Assembly: GCF_024464185.1 (NCBI RefSeq)
Contig: NZ_JANHAU010000001.1
Location: 1,178,001-1,242,000, forward strand
Origin: Haloarchaeobius salinus
GTDB lineage: Archaea > Halobacteriota > Halobacteria > Halobacteriales > Natrialbaceae
Direction: 5' to 3'
DNA length: 64,000 bases
Numbering within the stretch: the first letter of the stretch is position 1; the number at the start of each line of letters is the position of its first letter. Positions 44,916-53,777 of the stretch are shown here, piece by piece. Under the pieces are notes generated by a model, which had not been told where the DNA came from, searched no databases, and saw only the letters and a program-made list of their open reading frames with translations. The translations under genes and the position numbers were made by a program.

Positions 44916-45045
44916 GGCTGCGGGTAGTCGGTCGCGACTGAAGCGCGTTTCGTGTCCGGGTCGAGGGAGACGGACGTCGCTGACACCGACAGCGGTCTGG
45001 CCGCCACGACCGCGGCTGTGCGTCCCGGTCGCGGAACCGTACCCC

Positions 45046-45050
45046 TTTTT
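45046..45050 (+). promoter_or_regulatory. TATA-like T-run before the cysE leader ORF
   Basis: CCCCTTTTTGCC is centred about 27 bases before the leader ORF start at 45075, matching a leaderless start at or next to that ATG. The T-run is less canonical than TTTAWA, hence moderate confidence. Confidence 0.4.
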
Positions 45051-45074
45051 GCCGCTCCGCTCCCAGGAGTGTGT

Positions 45075-45182
45075 ATGTCGGTCACAGCTGCACCCGACCG
45101 TATCGCCGTCGACCACCGCCGGTCGAGCACGGCGTGTCGCTGTTCCCCGTCGGGTGCACGTGGCCACGGGGTGGGGGGCTGA
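45075..45182 (+). CDS. 35-residue leader ORF with Cys-Arg-Cys, coupled to cysE
   Basis: The frame starts at ATG 45075 ([18 protein letters not shown]), contains TACRCS with two TGT cysteine codons (Cys21 and Cys23), and ends TGA at 45180-45182. The final A of that stop is the first base of the cysE ATG (TGATG). A TATA-like T-run lies about 27 bases before the ATG. Cysteine is rare in these proteins, and the next gene makes the cysteine precursor, so this may be a leader peptide whose translation reports cysteine supply. It is basic rather than acidic, so it is unlikely to be a stable folded protein. Chance is an alternative. Confidence 0.45.
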   Translation: MSVTAAPDRIAVDHRRSSTACRCSPSGARGHGVGG

Positions 45183-45802
45183 TGCTCGCCCGACTCCGCG
45201 AGGACGTCGCGGCGGTGCTGGAGCGCGACCCCGCCGCGAAGAGCAGACTGGAGGTGCTGACCTGCTACGCCGGCCTGCACGCCGTCTGGGCCCACATCGG
45301 CATCCACCGGCTCTGGGAGGCCGGTCTCCACCTGTCTGCACGGCTGCTCTCGCAGTTCGTCCGGTTCATGACCGGCGTGGAGATCCACCCCGGTGCAGAG
45401 CTGGGACGTCGCGTCGTCATCGACCACGGGATGGGCGTCGTCATCGGCGAGACGGCCGAAGTCGGCGACGACGTGCACATGTACCACGGCGTCACCCTCG
45501 GCGGGAACTCCCCGAAGCCCGAGAAGCGGCACCCGACGCTCGGCGACGGTGTCGTCGTCGGCGCGAACGCGACGCTGCTCGGTGACATCCACGTCGGCGA
45601 CGGCGCGCGCGTCGGGGCGGGCTCGGTGCTGACGAAGGACGTCCCAACCGGCGAGACGTGGGCGGGGGTCCCCGCGGCCCGGGTCGACGGGCCGGCCGAG
45701 GCGTCGGAGGCCGGCGCGGACGAGGCCGAGACGGCCGACACCGCGGGCACCGATGACCCGGGTGTTCCGGGCGACGGGGCCGAGGTCGAGGCCGACGACT
45801 AG
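45182..45802 (+). CDS. cysE: serine O-acetyltransferase (short EpsC/CysE type)
   Basis: CysE acetylates serine with acetyl-CoA, the first step of cysteine synthesis. The 206-residue protein has a short N-terminal helical part ([32 protein letters not shown]) and a left-handed beta-helix with [40 protein letters not shown] and [20 protein letters not shown]. About the last 35 residues are an acidic tail ([17 protein letters not shown]), probably a halophile addition. Translation is likely coupled to the leader ORF. Its stop overlaps that of the opposing gene in CTAG. Confidence 0.93.
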   Translation: MLARLREDVAAVLERDPAAKSRLEVLTCYAGLHAVWAHIGIHRLWEAGLHLSARLLSQFVRFMTGVEIHPGAELGRRVVIDHGMGVVIGETAEVGDDVHMYHGVTLGGNSPKPEKRHPTLGDGVVVGANATLLGDIHVGDGARVGAGSVLTKDVPTGETWAGVPAARVDGPAEASEAGADEAETADTAGTDDPGVPGDGAEVEADD

Positions 45803-46641
45803 TCGAGCGGCACCGACCCGTCGATGGGTTCGCCCCGGCCACAGCGAGGCACCGTGACGAGCACGCCGTCGGCGGTCCCTTCGGCGGTCGCACCTTCGGC
45901 GGTTATCGGGAACGGTGGCACGATGCGAGCGACGCGTTCGGTCCGGTCGACGCCGTCCTCGCGGTCGGTCTCGCCGAGCAGCCACACGCAGAGCGCGCCG
46001 TTCGCGACACGGATCTCGGCGTGTGTCTGTGCGCCCGGCGTGGGGTCGAATCGGACGACGAGCTCGTCGCCGGTCACGGTCACGTCGCCGTCGCCGATGC
46101 GCTCGCGGAGGCCGAAGGCGCGCTGTGCGACCCCGGCGATGGCGGGGACGACGACGCCGGCGAGGAACCCGCTCCCGCGGAGTCGTTCGAGGGTGTACGA
46201 GGGCGGGGTGTCGGGGGGTGTCGGTGGGCCCTGTCGGCCCTCGCGGACGAACCGGTCGCCGTCGCGGCGGAACGTCGCCTCGTGTGCGACCGACCCGTCT
46301 ACGTCGCAGGTCCGGAGTGTCGGGCGGACGAGCCGAACGTCGGAGGCGGGGCCGGGGAGTTCGGTGACGAGGACTCGCGCGCAGGCCAGCGTGACGTGGT
46401 GGCCGAGCTCGGCGGTGGTCGTCAGCTCCTCGTCGGCGTGCAGGACGCGGTCGACCAGGGAGCCCTCGTCGGTGGGTCGGACGCGGAGGGTCACCGCCTC
46501 GGTCTCCCCGACGGCGGAGCGGAGCCGACAGGTGAGCGACTCTGGCGAGACGCTCGGAGGTCGTTGGCCGGCCGCGTCACCACGCTGCCCGTCGGTTCCG
46601 TCGTTGTCGTCCCGTTCCGGGTCGGTCCTGCCGGTAGCCAT
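45799..46641 (-). CDS. haloarchaeal protein of unknown function
   Basis: A 280-residue protein from ATG at 46641. The N-terminal 35 residues are disordered-looking and polar. The middle has strand-rich stretches ([40 protein letters not shown]). The C-terminal third (about 195-280), with [37 protein letters not shown] and [11 protein letters not shown], looks like a beta-sandwich, faintly like Hsp20/GvpH-type domains; this is a weak impression. It converges on cysE, sharing the CTAG stop overlap. Confidence 0.62.
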   Translation of the reverse strand: MATGRTDPERDDNDGTDGQRGDAAGQRPPSVSPESLTCRLRSAVGETEAVTLRVRPTDEGSLVDRVLHADEELTTTAELGHHVTLACARVLVTELPGPASDVRLVRPTLRTCDVDGSVAHEATFRRDGDRFVREGRQGPPTPPDTPPSYTLERLRGSGFLAGVVVPAIAGVAQRAFGLRERIGDGDVTVTGDELVVRFDPTPGAQTHAEIRVANGALCVWLLGETDREDGVDRTERVARIVPPFPITAEGATAEGTADGVLVTVPRCGRGEPIDGSVPLD

Positions 46642-46741
46642 CGGTGGTGGCAACGAGGGCGACCGTAATAATTTTCAGGGCGTCCAGGTGAGAAACCGCC
46701 GACAGGTTCGGGCCTCGTCGGGGGCCGAACCGCGTTCCCGC

Positions 46742-47884
46742 TCAGGCGTCGTCGCCGAGCAGGTGCCGTGCGATGATCTTCTTCTGTATCTCCGTGGTGC
46801 CCTCGTAGATGGTGAGGATCTTGGCGTCGCGGTAGAACCGCTCGACCGGGAAGTCGGTTGTGTAGCCGTAGCCGCCGTGTATCTGGACGGCCTCGTTGGT
46901 CACGTCCATCGCGGCCTCGCTGGCGAAGTACTTCGCCTGGCTGGCGAGGAACGCGGTCTCCATACCCGCGCCCGCTGCCTTCTTCTGGGCGGCCTCGTGG
47001 GTGAGCAGGCGACCGGCCGTGACCTGTGTCTGCATCTCCGCGAGCTTGTGTCGGATGGCCTGGAAGTCCGAGATCGGCTGCTCGAACTGCTCGCGCTGCT
47101 GTGCGTACTCGACGGCGGCGTCGAGGGCGGCCTGGGCGAGCCCGACGGACTGAGCACCGATGGCGATGCGCCCGCCCGTCAGGATCTGGAACGCGGCGGA
47201 GAGTCCGCGGCCCTCCTCGGTGAGCTGGTACTCGGCGGGGATGCGTGCGCCCTCGAAGATGAGCGTCGTCGTGTCCGAGGCACGGAGACCGAGCTTGTCC
47301 TCCTTCTTGCCGACGCTGACGCCGTCGGTGTCCGCGGGGACGAGGAACTGGGTGATGGAACCGGGGTCGTCGCGGTCGGTCTTCGCGAAGACGACGTAGA
47401 CGCCGGCGCGGCTCCCGTTCGTGATCCACTGCTTCTTGCCGTTCAGGACGAACTCGTCGCCCTCGCGGGTGGCGGTCGTCGACATCTCGGCGGGGTTCGA
47501 GCCGGCCTCCGGCTCGGAGAGCGCGAACGCGCCGACTGGACGACCGTCGACCATCTCGGGGAGCCACTCGTCGTGGACGTCCTGCGAGCCGAACTCGTCG
47601 ATGCAGGAGGTCGCGAGCCCGTGGACCGACAGCGCGGTCGCCACGGCGAGCATCCCGTGGGCCAGCTCCTCGTTGATGATGGCGTAGGTCACCGGGTCGG
47701 CGTCGTAGCCGCCGTACTCCTCGGGGACGGTCAGCCCCGTCAGGTCCAGCTCCGCCAGCCCGTCCCAGACGTCCTCGGGGAAGGTCTGCTCCGCGTCGCA
47801 CTCCCGCGCGACCGGCCGTAGCTCCTCCGCCGCGAACTCGCGGACCACGTCGCGGACGGCGGCCTGCTCCGAACTCAGATTCAT
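46742..47884 (-). CDS. acyl-CoA dehydrogenase
   Basis: A 380-residue FAD enzyme oxidising acyl-CoA to enoyl-CoA. Signatures: YAIINEELAHGMLAVATALS, GAFALSEPEAGSNPAEMSTT, KQWITNGSRAGVYVVFAKTD, QTVGLAQAALDAAVEYAQQR-type helix (AQSVGLAQAALDAAVEYAQQ), QIHGGYGYTTDFPVERFYRD and the catalytic Glu in ILTIYEGTTEIQKKIIARHL. The ATG at 47884 gives MNLSSEQAAVRDVVREF, the usual opening. Chain-length preference is unclear. No other beta-oxidation gene is adjacent. Confidence 0.94.
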   Translation of the reverse strand: MNLSSEQAAVRDVVREFAAEELRPVARECDAEQTFPEDVWDGLAELDLTGLTVPEEYGGYDADPVTYAIINEELAHGMLAVATALSVHGLATSCIDEFGSQDVHDEWLPEMVDGRPVGAFALSEPEAGSNPAEMSTTATREGDEFVLNGKKQWITNGSRAGVYVVFAKTDRDDPGSITQFLVPADTDGVSVGKKEDKLGLRASDTTTLIFEGARIPAEYQLTEEGRGLSAAFQILTGGRIAIGAQSVGLAQAALDAAVEYAQQREQFEQPISDFQAIRHKLAEMQTQVTAGRLLTHEAAQKKAAGAGMETAFLASQAKYFASEAAMDVTNEAVQIHGGYGYTTDFPVERFYRDAKILTIYEGTTEIQKKIIARHLLGDDA

Positions 47885-47960
47885 ACCCCTGCCTTCGCGG
47901 GCGAGTGGAAAAAGTTGCCCCATTCGCGCGACGACCGCGTCGTGCCCGACGGGTCCGTCC

Positions 47961-48752
47961 TCAGTCCTCGAGGAGCGCCTCGACCGGCATCGCCCGCTCC
48001 CAGATCCGTTCGAACACCGTCGCCCCCCAGTCCGCGGCGTCGTCGGACTCCCTGACGAGTTCGGTCTGGGGGTCGTACGTGCCGTCCAGTCGTGGGAGCG
48101 AGAGGTACACCCCGGACTCGGTGACGGTCATGGCGAACTCGACCGGGACGACCCGGATATCCACCAGTTCCGCGAACGGCGGGGGCTCGTCGCCGTTCGG
48201 GTCGTCCTCCGGTGGGAGCTCCAGTATCTCGGGGTCGAGCACCAGACGGACGGCGTCGGGGTCGCCCTCCAGCAGTGCGTCGGCGAAGCGGTCGTCGTAG
48301 ACGGGTGCGAGCACGGAGATATCGTCGGCGTCCGCGATGGCCGTGCGGACCCGACGCGCCGCCCGGAACGGGTCCGTCTCGGGGGAGTCGACGACCTCAC
48401 AGCCGGCGAGCTGGTGCAGCTCGCGTCGGTCGGGTTCGGGCAGGACGCCGAGGTCGTGCTCGTCGAAGTAGGGGCGAGCCTCCTCGACGACCGATTCGAC
48501 GGTGCCGACACGCTCCAGCAGGTCCGCGACGGCCCGTCCGGTCCCCGTAAGCGCCACCCGGCCGTCCTCGCGCTCGTAGCAGAAGCCGCGGTCCGACAGC
48601 CGGTTCAGCGCGTCGTACACGGCCGACTCGCTGGCCGCGGTCGAGGCAACGACCGCCTGTCGCTCCCGGGGCTCGCTCGCGAGTGCGATGAGCACCTCCT
48701 GTCGGGAGCGCGAGCCACAGACGAACTCGACGCGTTCGGTCGGACCGACCAT
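47961..48752 (-). CDS. HTH transcriptional regulator with C-terminal sensor domain (FilR1/DUF1724-like)
   Basis: A 263-residue protein. The N-terminal winged helix (about 5-75) reads EFVCGSRSRQEVLIALASEP, then VVASTAASESAVYDALNRLS and the wing FCYEREDGRVALTGTG. The C-terminal two thirds resemble the methanogen/haloarchaeal FilR1-type sensor region (DDISVLAPVYDDRFADALLE and DGTYDPQTELVRESDDAADW). Effector unknown. The 227-base upstream gap has no gene; it contains a short dyad AGTACGTTACGGTACT at about 48878-48893. Confidence 0.82.
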   Translation of the reverse strand: MVGPTERVEFVCGSRSRQEVLIALASEPRERQAVVASTAASESAVYDALNRLSDRGFCYEREDGRVALTGTGRAVADLLERVGTVESVVEEARPYFDEHDLGVLPEPDRRELHQLAGCEVVDSPETDPFRAARRVRTAIADADDISVLAPVYDDRFADALLEGDPDAVRLVLDPEILELPPEDDPNGDEPPPFAELVDIRVVPVEFAMTVTESGVYLSLPRLDGTYDPQTELVRESDDAADWGATVFERIWERAMPVEALLED

Positions 48753-48979
48753 ACAGGAGGTGACGCCGCGGCGGTCATATGTGTTTTCCTCTCGGTTGTA
48801 TTACCAAAGTTTCCGAGGATGCCGGAACGCTCCACCCTGGTTCGGTCGTTTCGTGGAGGTCGGAATGGTAACCTTTAGACAGTACGTTACGGTACTTTCC
48901 GATGCTGCCCGTCGGTGCTTTCGGCGTACGTCTCCCTCGTCGTACGCCTTCGCCATCCACCCGTGCCGAGCCGGGGGGT

Positions 48980-50215
48980 TCAGGAACCCGCGCCGCCGAG
49001 CCCCTCGGCCACCCTCGCTGGCGAGGCGTCGATACCGCCACCCTGCGCGAACGACCCGCTGCCGCCACCGCCGCCGCCGTAGTCGGCTGTCACGGTCTCC
49101 ACGACGGCCGAGGCGTCGTGCTCCGGTCCCGACGCGACCGCGACGAAGGTTCCGCCCGACTCGCCGACCGCCACCACGACGTCCGCATCCCGCCCCGCTG
49201 ACGCCTGGAGCGGTTCACGGCAGTCGTTCGCCTCGACGCCCTCGACCGTCGCGACCAGCCACGTCGCTCCGTCGCGCTCGAACGGGTCGGCCGCCGCCAG
49301 CGCCGACTCCACCAGACGCCGCCGCGCCGACGAGAGCTCGGACTCCAGCGCCTCGACCTGCCCGGAGAGCCGCGTCGCCGCCTCGGCGAGGTCCGCCGGT
49401 GCGGCGTCGAGTTCCCGGCCCGCGTCGAGCACCGCCCGCTTCTCGGCCGCCCGGTGCTCGATGCCGCGTTCTCCCACCGCGAACTCGACCCGGGTCATCC
49501 CCTCACCGGGGTTCGACCGCGAGAGCAGCGTGACCGGGCCGATCTCGCGCGTGTTCCGGACGTGGGTGCCACCGCAGGCAGCCACGTCCCACGGGCGCTC
49601 CCGCGGCTCGCCCGGCACCACGTCGCCCTCGCCGACGGTCACGACGCGCACCTCGTCGGCCCCCTCGAAGACGCCCTCCTCGGTCTTCGTGTTGAACGCG
49701 ACGAACTCGTCGTCGCGCAGCTCCGACAGCGGGACCGACTTCCAGCCGACCTCGCGGGACTCCCACACCGCCATGTTCGCCAGCCGCTCCAGTTCGACCA
49801 GCGTCTCGTCGGTCACGTCGCTCGACGTGGTCAGGTCGACCCGGACCTTCTCCTCGTCGATGCCGAACCCGCCGTAGCCCAGGTCGTCACAGAGCCGCCG
49901 CGCGGCCCCGTACAGTACGTGGCTCGCCGTGTGTGCCCGCATGCAGTACATCCGGAACGTCCAGTCGACCTCGCAGAGCACCGCCGAGCCCTCGTCGAAG
50001 GCCGGCTCCTCGGCCAGCGTGTGCACGTGCTCGCCATGTCGGTGCTGGACGTCGACCACGGGCACGTCGCCCACGGTGCCCCGGTCGCTCGGCTGGCCGC
50101 CGCTCTCGGCGTAGAAGTAGCTCGTCTCCAGTCGGACCTCGCGCCCGTCGACGCCCGTGACCGTGGTCTCGAAGCGCGTCGTGTACGGCTGGCTCGCGGC
50201 GAGTTGGCCTGTCAT
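48980..50215 (-). CDS. alaX: alanyl-tRNA editing protein (AlaX type with DHHA1 domain)
   Basis: A 411-residue protein that hydrolyses mischarged tRNA-Ala. The start MTGQLAASQPYTTRFETTVT leads into the editing domain: SYFYAESGGQPSDRGTVG, zinc ligands in RAHTASHVLYG (HxxxH) and VAACGGTHVRNTREIGPVTL (CxxxH). A helical linker (about 265-310) precedes a DHHA1-like C-terminus with the Gly-rich run GGGGGGSGSFAQGGG near residue 390. The ATG at 50215 is preferred; an upstream start is unlike the family. Confidence 0.92.
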   Translation of the reverse strand: MTGQLAASQPYTTRFETTVTGVDGREVRLETSYFYAESGGQPSDRGTVGDVPVVDVQHRHGEHVHTLAEEPAFDEGSAVLCEVDWTFRMYCMRAHTASHVLYGAARRLCDDLGYGGFGIDEEKVRVDLTTSSDVTDETLVELERLANMAVWESREVGWKSVPLSELRDDEFVAFNTKTEEGVFEGADEVRVVTVGEGDVVPGEPRERPWDVAACGGTHVRNTREIGPVTLLSRSNPGEGMTRVEFAVGERGIEHRAAEKRAVLDAGRELDAAPADLAEAATRLSGQVEALESELSSARRRLVESALAAADPFERDGATWLVATVEGVEANDCREPLQASAGRDADVVVAVGESGGTFVAVASGPEHDASAVVETVTADYGGGGGGSGSFAQGGGIDASPARVAEGLGGAGS

Positions 50216-50434
50216 TACGCGACTGCAGACGGGCGGGCGAGAAAAACGTGCCGCCGGTCGGGGTTCCCGACCGCGCGCCGCGCTGGACGCCACCCGCCAT
50301 CCCGGCAGGGGGTCGACCCGTACGGGTGCGTCGCACCCGGGCGTTCGGTCGGTCCTGACCGTCGAATCCCGCGACTGTCGGGACTCACGGACCGGCGAGC
50401 AGCAGAGAAGCCGATTGGACGGTGAGCGCGGCGT

Positions 50435-52651
50435 TCAGGCGAACGAGTTCGCGATCGCGGTGACGGCAGCGTTCAGCACGTCCTCGCGTTCGCCGCGGAG
50501 GAACTCGACGTGCCCGTCACGGCCACCGACGACGCTGACGCCGGCCTCGGGGACCTCGGCGTCGACCGTCTCGCCGAGGTCGCGCACGTCGATGGGGCTG
50601 GTGCTCCGGACGTGGAGTTCGTCCTCGTCGAGGCCGAGGGTGACGAGCTCCGCGTCGGTCTCAGCGCCCTCCTCGCGGTGGAGCGCGTCGAGGAGGAGCT
50701 CGGTCGGCGGGAAGTCGAACCGGTTGCTGAACGCGTCGGCGTCGAGGACCGCGAAGTCGACACCGGCGGCGGTGCGCCGCGAGAGGTTCCGCTGGGCCGT
50801 CTCGACCTCGCGGTCGAGCTTGGTGCGGAACTGCTCGCTCACGTGGCCGGCGAGCCCGTCGGCCGCCTCGAACAGGATGTCCGTGATGAGCTCGCGCTTG
50901 TCCTTGTAGGACTGGTAGAACGCCTCCAGGCCGACGGCCTCGCGGAGCTCGGCGGTCTCCTCGGCGGTGTAGCCGGCATCGCTGGCGAGGTCGGTGTAGG
51001 CCGTGGGGGTGTCCTGCCAGTAGCTCACCGCGGGGAGGTGTGCGAGATCGTCGCGCACGTCGTCGTTGACGTGGGCGGCGACGTTCGCGGCGAGGGCGGT
51101 CGTCGTCACGTCGGTCACGTCGCCCGCGAGGTGCGGGTCGACGATGCCGCCGAGGTCGTCGACGACCTCCTCGTCGGGGTAGCCCGAGTCGACGACGAGG
51201 CACTCGGCACCGTAGACGTCGAGCAGCTCGTAGCCCTCGCGGGACTCGAGCGTGCTGCCGAGGTCGACGAGGACGACGAGCGGGAGCTGCTCGCCGTGGC
51301 GCTCGCGGGCGTCGAGCATGTCGGTCACGTCGTCGGTCGCGGCGTCCATGCCGTAGACGGTGTCGTCGAGCGGGCGGCGCTCGCAGAAGTGGTACTGGGC
51401 GTCCTGGCGCTCGTGCTCCGCCTCGACGAGGGGCAGGACGGCGCGCTCGATGGCGGCACCGGCGACGTAGCCGTCGGCGGTGGCGGTGTGGCGGACGACG
51501 ACGGGGCGGCCCTGGATGACCGCGCGGCGGATCTCGGTCGCCACGTCGCGGATCTCGCCGGCGACGGCGGCGACGGCGTCGTGGTCGGCGAGGAGGTCGA
51601 CGCTCCCGGGGTCGGCCTGCTCGTCCAGCGCGGCGTCCATGCGCTCGGAGACCGCGGTGGCGTCCTCGGCCTCGAGCGTGGTCAGCACCTCGGTCTCGAG
51701 CTGGACCTCGTCGTGGTGGCGCTCGACCTCGCCCTCGAGGCGGACGACGTCGTCGACGTCCACGTCGGGGTAGGCGCGCACGCCGGCCTCCTCGAAGGCG
51801 GCGGCCTCGACGACGCCGGTCTCGTCGCGGATCTCGAAGACGGTCGGGCCGGACGTCTGCCGGATGCTCACGATCTCGCCCTCGATGCGGACGACCTGTC
51901 CGATGAGTTCCGAGACGTTGTCGACCGTGCTGCGTGCGAGCTGGGACTGTTCCCCGGGCTCGGCCGCGTCGTCGTCGGTGTCGGCGGTTTCGTCGGCGGT
52001 AGCGGCGTCGGTCCCGTCGTCGTCGGTGTCGGCGGTCTCCTCGACTGCGTCGACCGTCTCGTCGCTACCCTCGGCCTCGCCCTCTGAGGGCGCTTCCTCG
52101 GTGGCGTCCGACTCGGTCGTCGCGGGGGTCGCGTCACCCTCATCGGGGGTCCGGACCTGCTGCTTCGCGGCGGCGTTCCCGCCGGCCGTGACCGGTTCGG
52201 TCTCCTCCACGTCGGGCTCGTCGGGCTCGTCGGGCTCGTCGGGCTCGTCGGGCTCGTCGGGCTCTTCGGGCTCTTCGGGGAGCTCGTCGCCCTCCGGGGT
52301 CTGGATGAGCTTGCCCCGGAAGTCGGACTCGCGCTGGCGGATGGACCAGCCGAGGTCGACGTTGCCGTTGTCGCGGATGTCGGTGACCTGCACGTAGACG
52401 GCGTCGCCGGAGTCCCAGTCGAGGCTGTCCAGTCGGCGGTCGAGTTCGCTTCGGTGCAGCAGGCCGGTGACGGAGGTACCGATGTCGACGAACACGCCGA
52501 ACTCGGCGAACCCGTCGACCGACCCCTCGTAGTAGCGGCCGGGCTTCAGCTGGTTGGCTCGGTTGCCTTCGAACGTGAAGACGACGTCCTCCTCGTGGCT
52601 CGAACAGATGTGCCCGTCGACGGAGGCACCACAGATGATACAGTTACCCAT
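50435..52651 (-). CDS. DHH/RecJ-like protein with zinc motif, S1 and OB domains
   Basis: A 738-residue protein. It opens with a zinc motif (MGNCIICGASVDGHICSSHE), then an S1 RNA-binding domain (about 35-110; GFAEFGVFVDIGTSVTGLLH). A highly acidic linker (about 115-240) includes the (DEP)n run described separately. An OB-fold (about 245-320) has GQVVRIEGEIVSIRQTSGPT. The DHH region follows, with HTATADGYVAGAAIERAVLP, VVLVDLGSTLESREGYELL and LVVDSGYPDEEVVDDLGG. The DHH triad itself is absent (DSG instead), so catalysis is doubtful. Similar proteins in archaea relate to RecJ/Cdc45. It is followed on this strand by alaX. Confidence 0.82.
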   Translation of the reverse strand: MGNCIICGASVDGHICSSHEEDVVFTFEGNRANQLKPGRYYEGSVDGFAEFGVFVDIGTSVTGLLHRSELDRRLDSLDWDSGDAVYVQVTDIRDNGNVDLGWSIRQRESDFRGKLIQTPEGDELPEEPEEPDEPDEPDEPDEPDEPDVEETEPVTAGGNAAAKQQVRTPDEGDATPATTESDATEEAPSEGEAEGSDETVDAVEETADTDDDGTDAATADETADTDDDAAEPGEQSQLARSTVDNVSELIGQVVRIEGEIVSIRQTSGPTVFEIRDETGVVEAAAFEEAGVRAYPDVDVDDVVRLEGEVERHHDEVQLETEVLTTLEAEDATAVSERMDAALDEQADPGSVDLLADHDAVAAVAGEIRDVATEIRRAVIQGRPVVVRHTATADGYVAGAAIERAVLPLVEAEHERQDAQYHFCERRPLDDTVYGMDAATDDVTDMLDARERHGEQLPLVVLVDLGSTLESREGYELLDVYGAECLVVDSGYPDEEVVDDLGGIVDPHLAGDVTDVTTTALAANVAAHVNDDVRDDLAHLPAVSYWQDTPTAYTDLASDAGYTAEETAELREAVGLEAFYQSYKDKRELITDILFEAADGLAGHVSEQFRTKLDREVETAQRNLSRRTAAGVDFAVLDADAFSNRFDFPPTELLLDALHREEGAETDAELVTLGLDEDELHVRSTSPIDVRDLGETVDAEVPEAGVSVVGGRDGHVEFLRGEREDVLNAAVTAIANSFA
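52211..52273. repeat. 9-base tandem repeat inside the DHH-like gene
   Basis: GTCGGGCTC is repeated six times perfectly at 52211-52264 and once with one change at 52265-52273. On the coding strand it encodes DEP-type tripeptides (DEPDEPDEP). The region is likely to change length between strains by slippage without breaking the frame. Confidence 0.9.
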
Positions 52652-52698
52652 TTGACCGAGTAGAGTGGACCCGGCCTAAAACGGTTGTCGAATCTATC

Positions 52699-52995
52699 TC
52701 AGCGATAGAGCGACAGGTAGAGCATGCTGAACCCGACGATGAACGGGATCGTCTCCGCGACCTGAAAGTACGTCGCGGTCTCTGCGGTGGCCTGGCGGGT
52801 AATCTGCGTGCTGATGGTCGTCAGTGCGACGCCCATGCTGATGAACGCGAAGCCGATGAACGCCGACTCCAGTCGCTTGCCACCCTTCTGGTTGTACGCC
52901 TGGAAGCTGATGAACGTCAGCCCGAGCGCCAGCGCGAAGAGCACGAGGCGAAGCCCCATCAGGAGCACGTCCGCTATCGCGCTCAGCTCGACCAC
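52699..52995 (-). CDS. small membrane protein, DUF7521-like
   Basis: A 98-residue protein starting at GTG 52995, with three hydrophobic segments: VLLMGLRLVLFALALGLTFI, ESAFIGFAFISMGVALTTIS and IPFIVGFSMLYLSLYR. A short charged loop QAYNQKGGKRLES separates the first two. Haloarchaea often pair such DUF7521-type proteins with an ArsR-like regulator, as here: the regulator gene lies 48 bases upstream on the same strand. Function unknown. Confidence 0.75.
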   Translation of the reverse strand: MVELSAIADVLLMGLRLVLFALALGLTFISFQAYNQKGGKRLESAFIGFAFISMGVALTTISTQITRQATAETATYFQVAETIPFIVGFSMLYLSLYR

Positions 52996-53043
52996 CGGGT
53001 CTCACCCCCCGGTCGCCGTGTGGGACCATCCAGTCGTGGTGAC

Positions 53044-53391
53044 TCACCGACCGAGTTCGTCCCAGAGGCTGGAGAAGCGGTCCGGCAGGTTCTCCTTGCG
53101 GTAGATACGGATGTCGTACTCATCTTCCTTGAGTCGAATGACGGTGGCGTCGAAGTTCGACTTGAACGCGTCGTAGTGGTTCCCGTCGCGGGCTACGAGC
53201 GTCTCCGACGTTATCAGGTCGTGTTCTTTGAGCATCTCGATGCGGCGGTAGACGGTGGGGAGCGAGAGGTCACAGAAGTCGGCCACCTCCTTCGCCGACC
53301 GTGGCTCCTCACTCACGGCTGCGAGGACCTCCCGTGCGTTCTCGTCGCCGATTGTATCGAGTATCTCTTCGATTGGCCGCTCGTCGTCCAC
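53044..53391 (-). CDS. ArsR-like winged-helix regulator
   Basis: A 115-residue protein. The winged helix has ARREVLAAVSEEP-type start (NAREVLAAVSEEPRSAKEVA), recognition helix LSLPTVYRRIEMLKEHDLIT and a wing with DGNHYDAFKSNFDATVIRLK. It has no evident metal-binding cysteines. It probably controls its own operon with the small membrane protein gene. A TATA-like CCTTTTAG (53422-53415) is about 27 bases upstream, fitting a leaderless start. Confidence 0.86.
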   Translation of the reverse strand: MDDERPIEEILDTIGDENAREVLAAVSEEPRSAKEVADFCDLSLPTVYRRIEMLKEHDLITSETLVARDGNHYDAFKSNFDATVIRLKEDEYDIRIYRKENLPDRFSSLWDELGR

Positions 53392-53414
53392 GAGTTTACG
53401 TGACCGGTTGGTGA

Positions 53415-53420
53415 CTAAAA
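53415..53420 (-). promoter_or_regulatory. TATA-like element of the ArsR-like gene
   Basis: TTTTAG on the minus strand is centred about 27 bases before the ATG at 53391. Confidence 0.5.
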
Positions 53421-53515
53421 GGTTTGTGTCCGAAGAGTTTCACCTGTCGGATAGCGGGGCGATAAACGCGGTAGATAACCCGGTTATTACATCGGGTGAA
53501 AACGCTAACTGGACG

Positions 53516-53521
53516 TTATAT
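53516..53521 (+). promoter_or_regulatory. TATA-like element of the zinc-ribbon gene
   Basis: TTATAT is centred about 26 bases before the ATG at 53544. The shared divergent region (53392-53543) also holds the palindrome TAACCCGGTTA at 53477-53487, which could be a regulator site. Confidence 0.5.
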
Positions 53522-53543
53522 GGGTGGCCGATAATGGGCATGT

Positions 53544-53744
53544 ATGGCAACGACTGACGACTCCATAGACGGGTTGACCGAACACTGCGACCACTGCGGT
53601 ACGGAGACGCTGCACAAGGTTTCCGTCCAGATCATCACCGAGAGCAGCAAGCGTGAGAACGCCCAGTTCTCCCGCGAGCCGTACCGCGTGAAGGAGTGCC
53701 AGACCTGCGGCGAGCGCTCCAGCCAGCGGATGAACAACGCCTGA
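53544..53744 (+). CDS. small zinc-ribbon protein (DUF7835-like)
   Basis: A 66-residue protein with two CxxC knuckles: HCDHCGTETLH near residue 15 and ECQTCGERSSQ near residue 51. The spacing fits a zinc beta-ribbon. Between them lies IITESSKRENAQFSREPYRV. Such small ribbons are common in haloarchaea; no partner is known. It is divergent from the ArsR-like gene, with its own leaderless promoter. Confidence 0.83.
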   Translation: MATTDDSIDGLTEHCDHCGTETLHKVSVQIITESSKRENAQFSREPYRVKECQTCGERSSQRMNNA

Positions 53745-53777
53745 CCGTTCGGCGATCCCACATCGGAGTCGGGGCGG

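Noticed and set aside
52211-52273. Tandem 9-base repeat as a possible CRISPR-like or origin iteron
   Set aside because: Units are contiguous with no spacers, lie inside a reading frame and encode an acidic linker.
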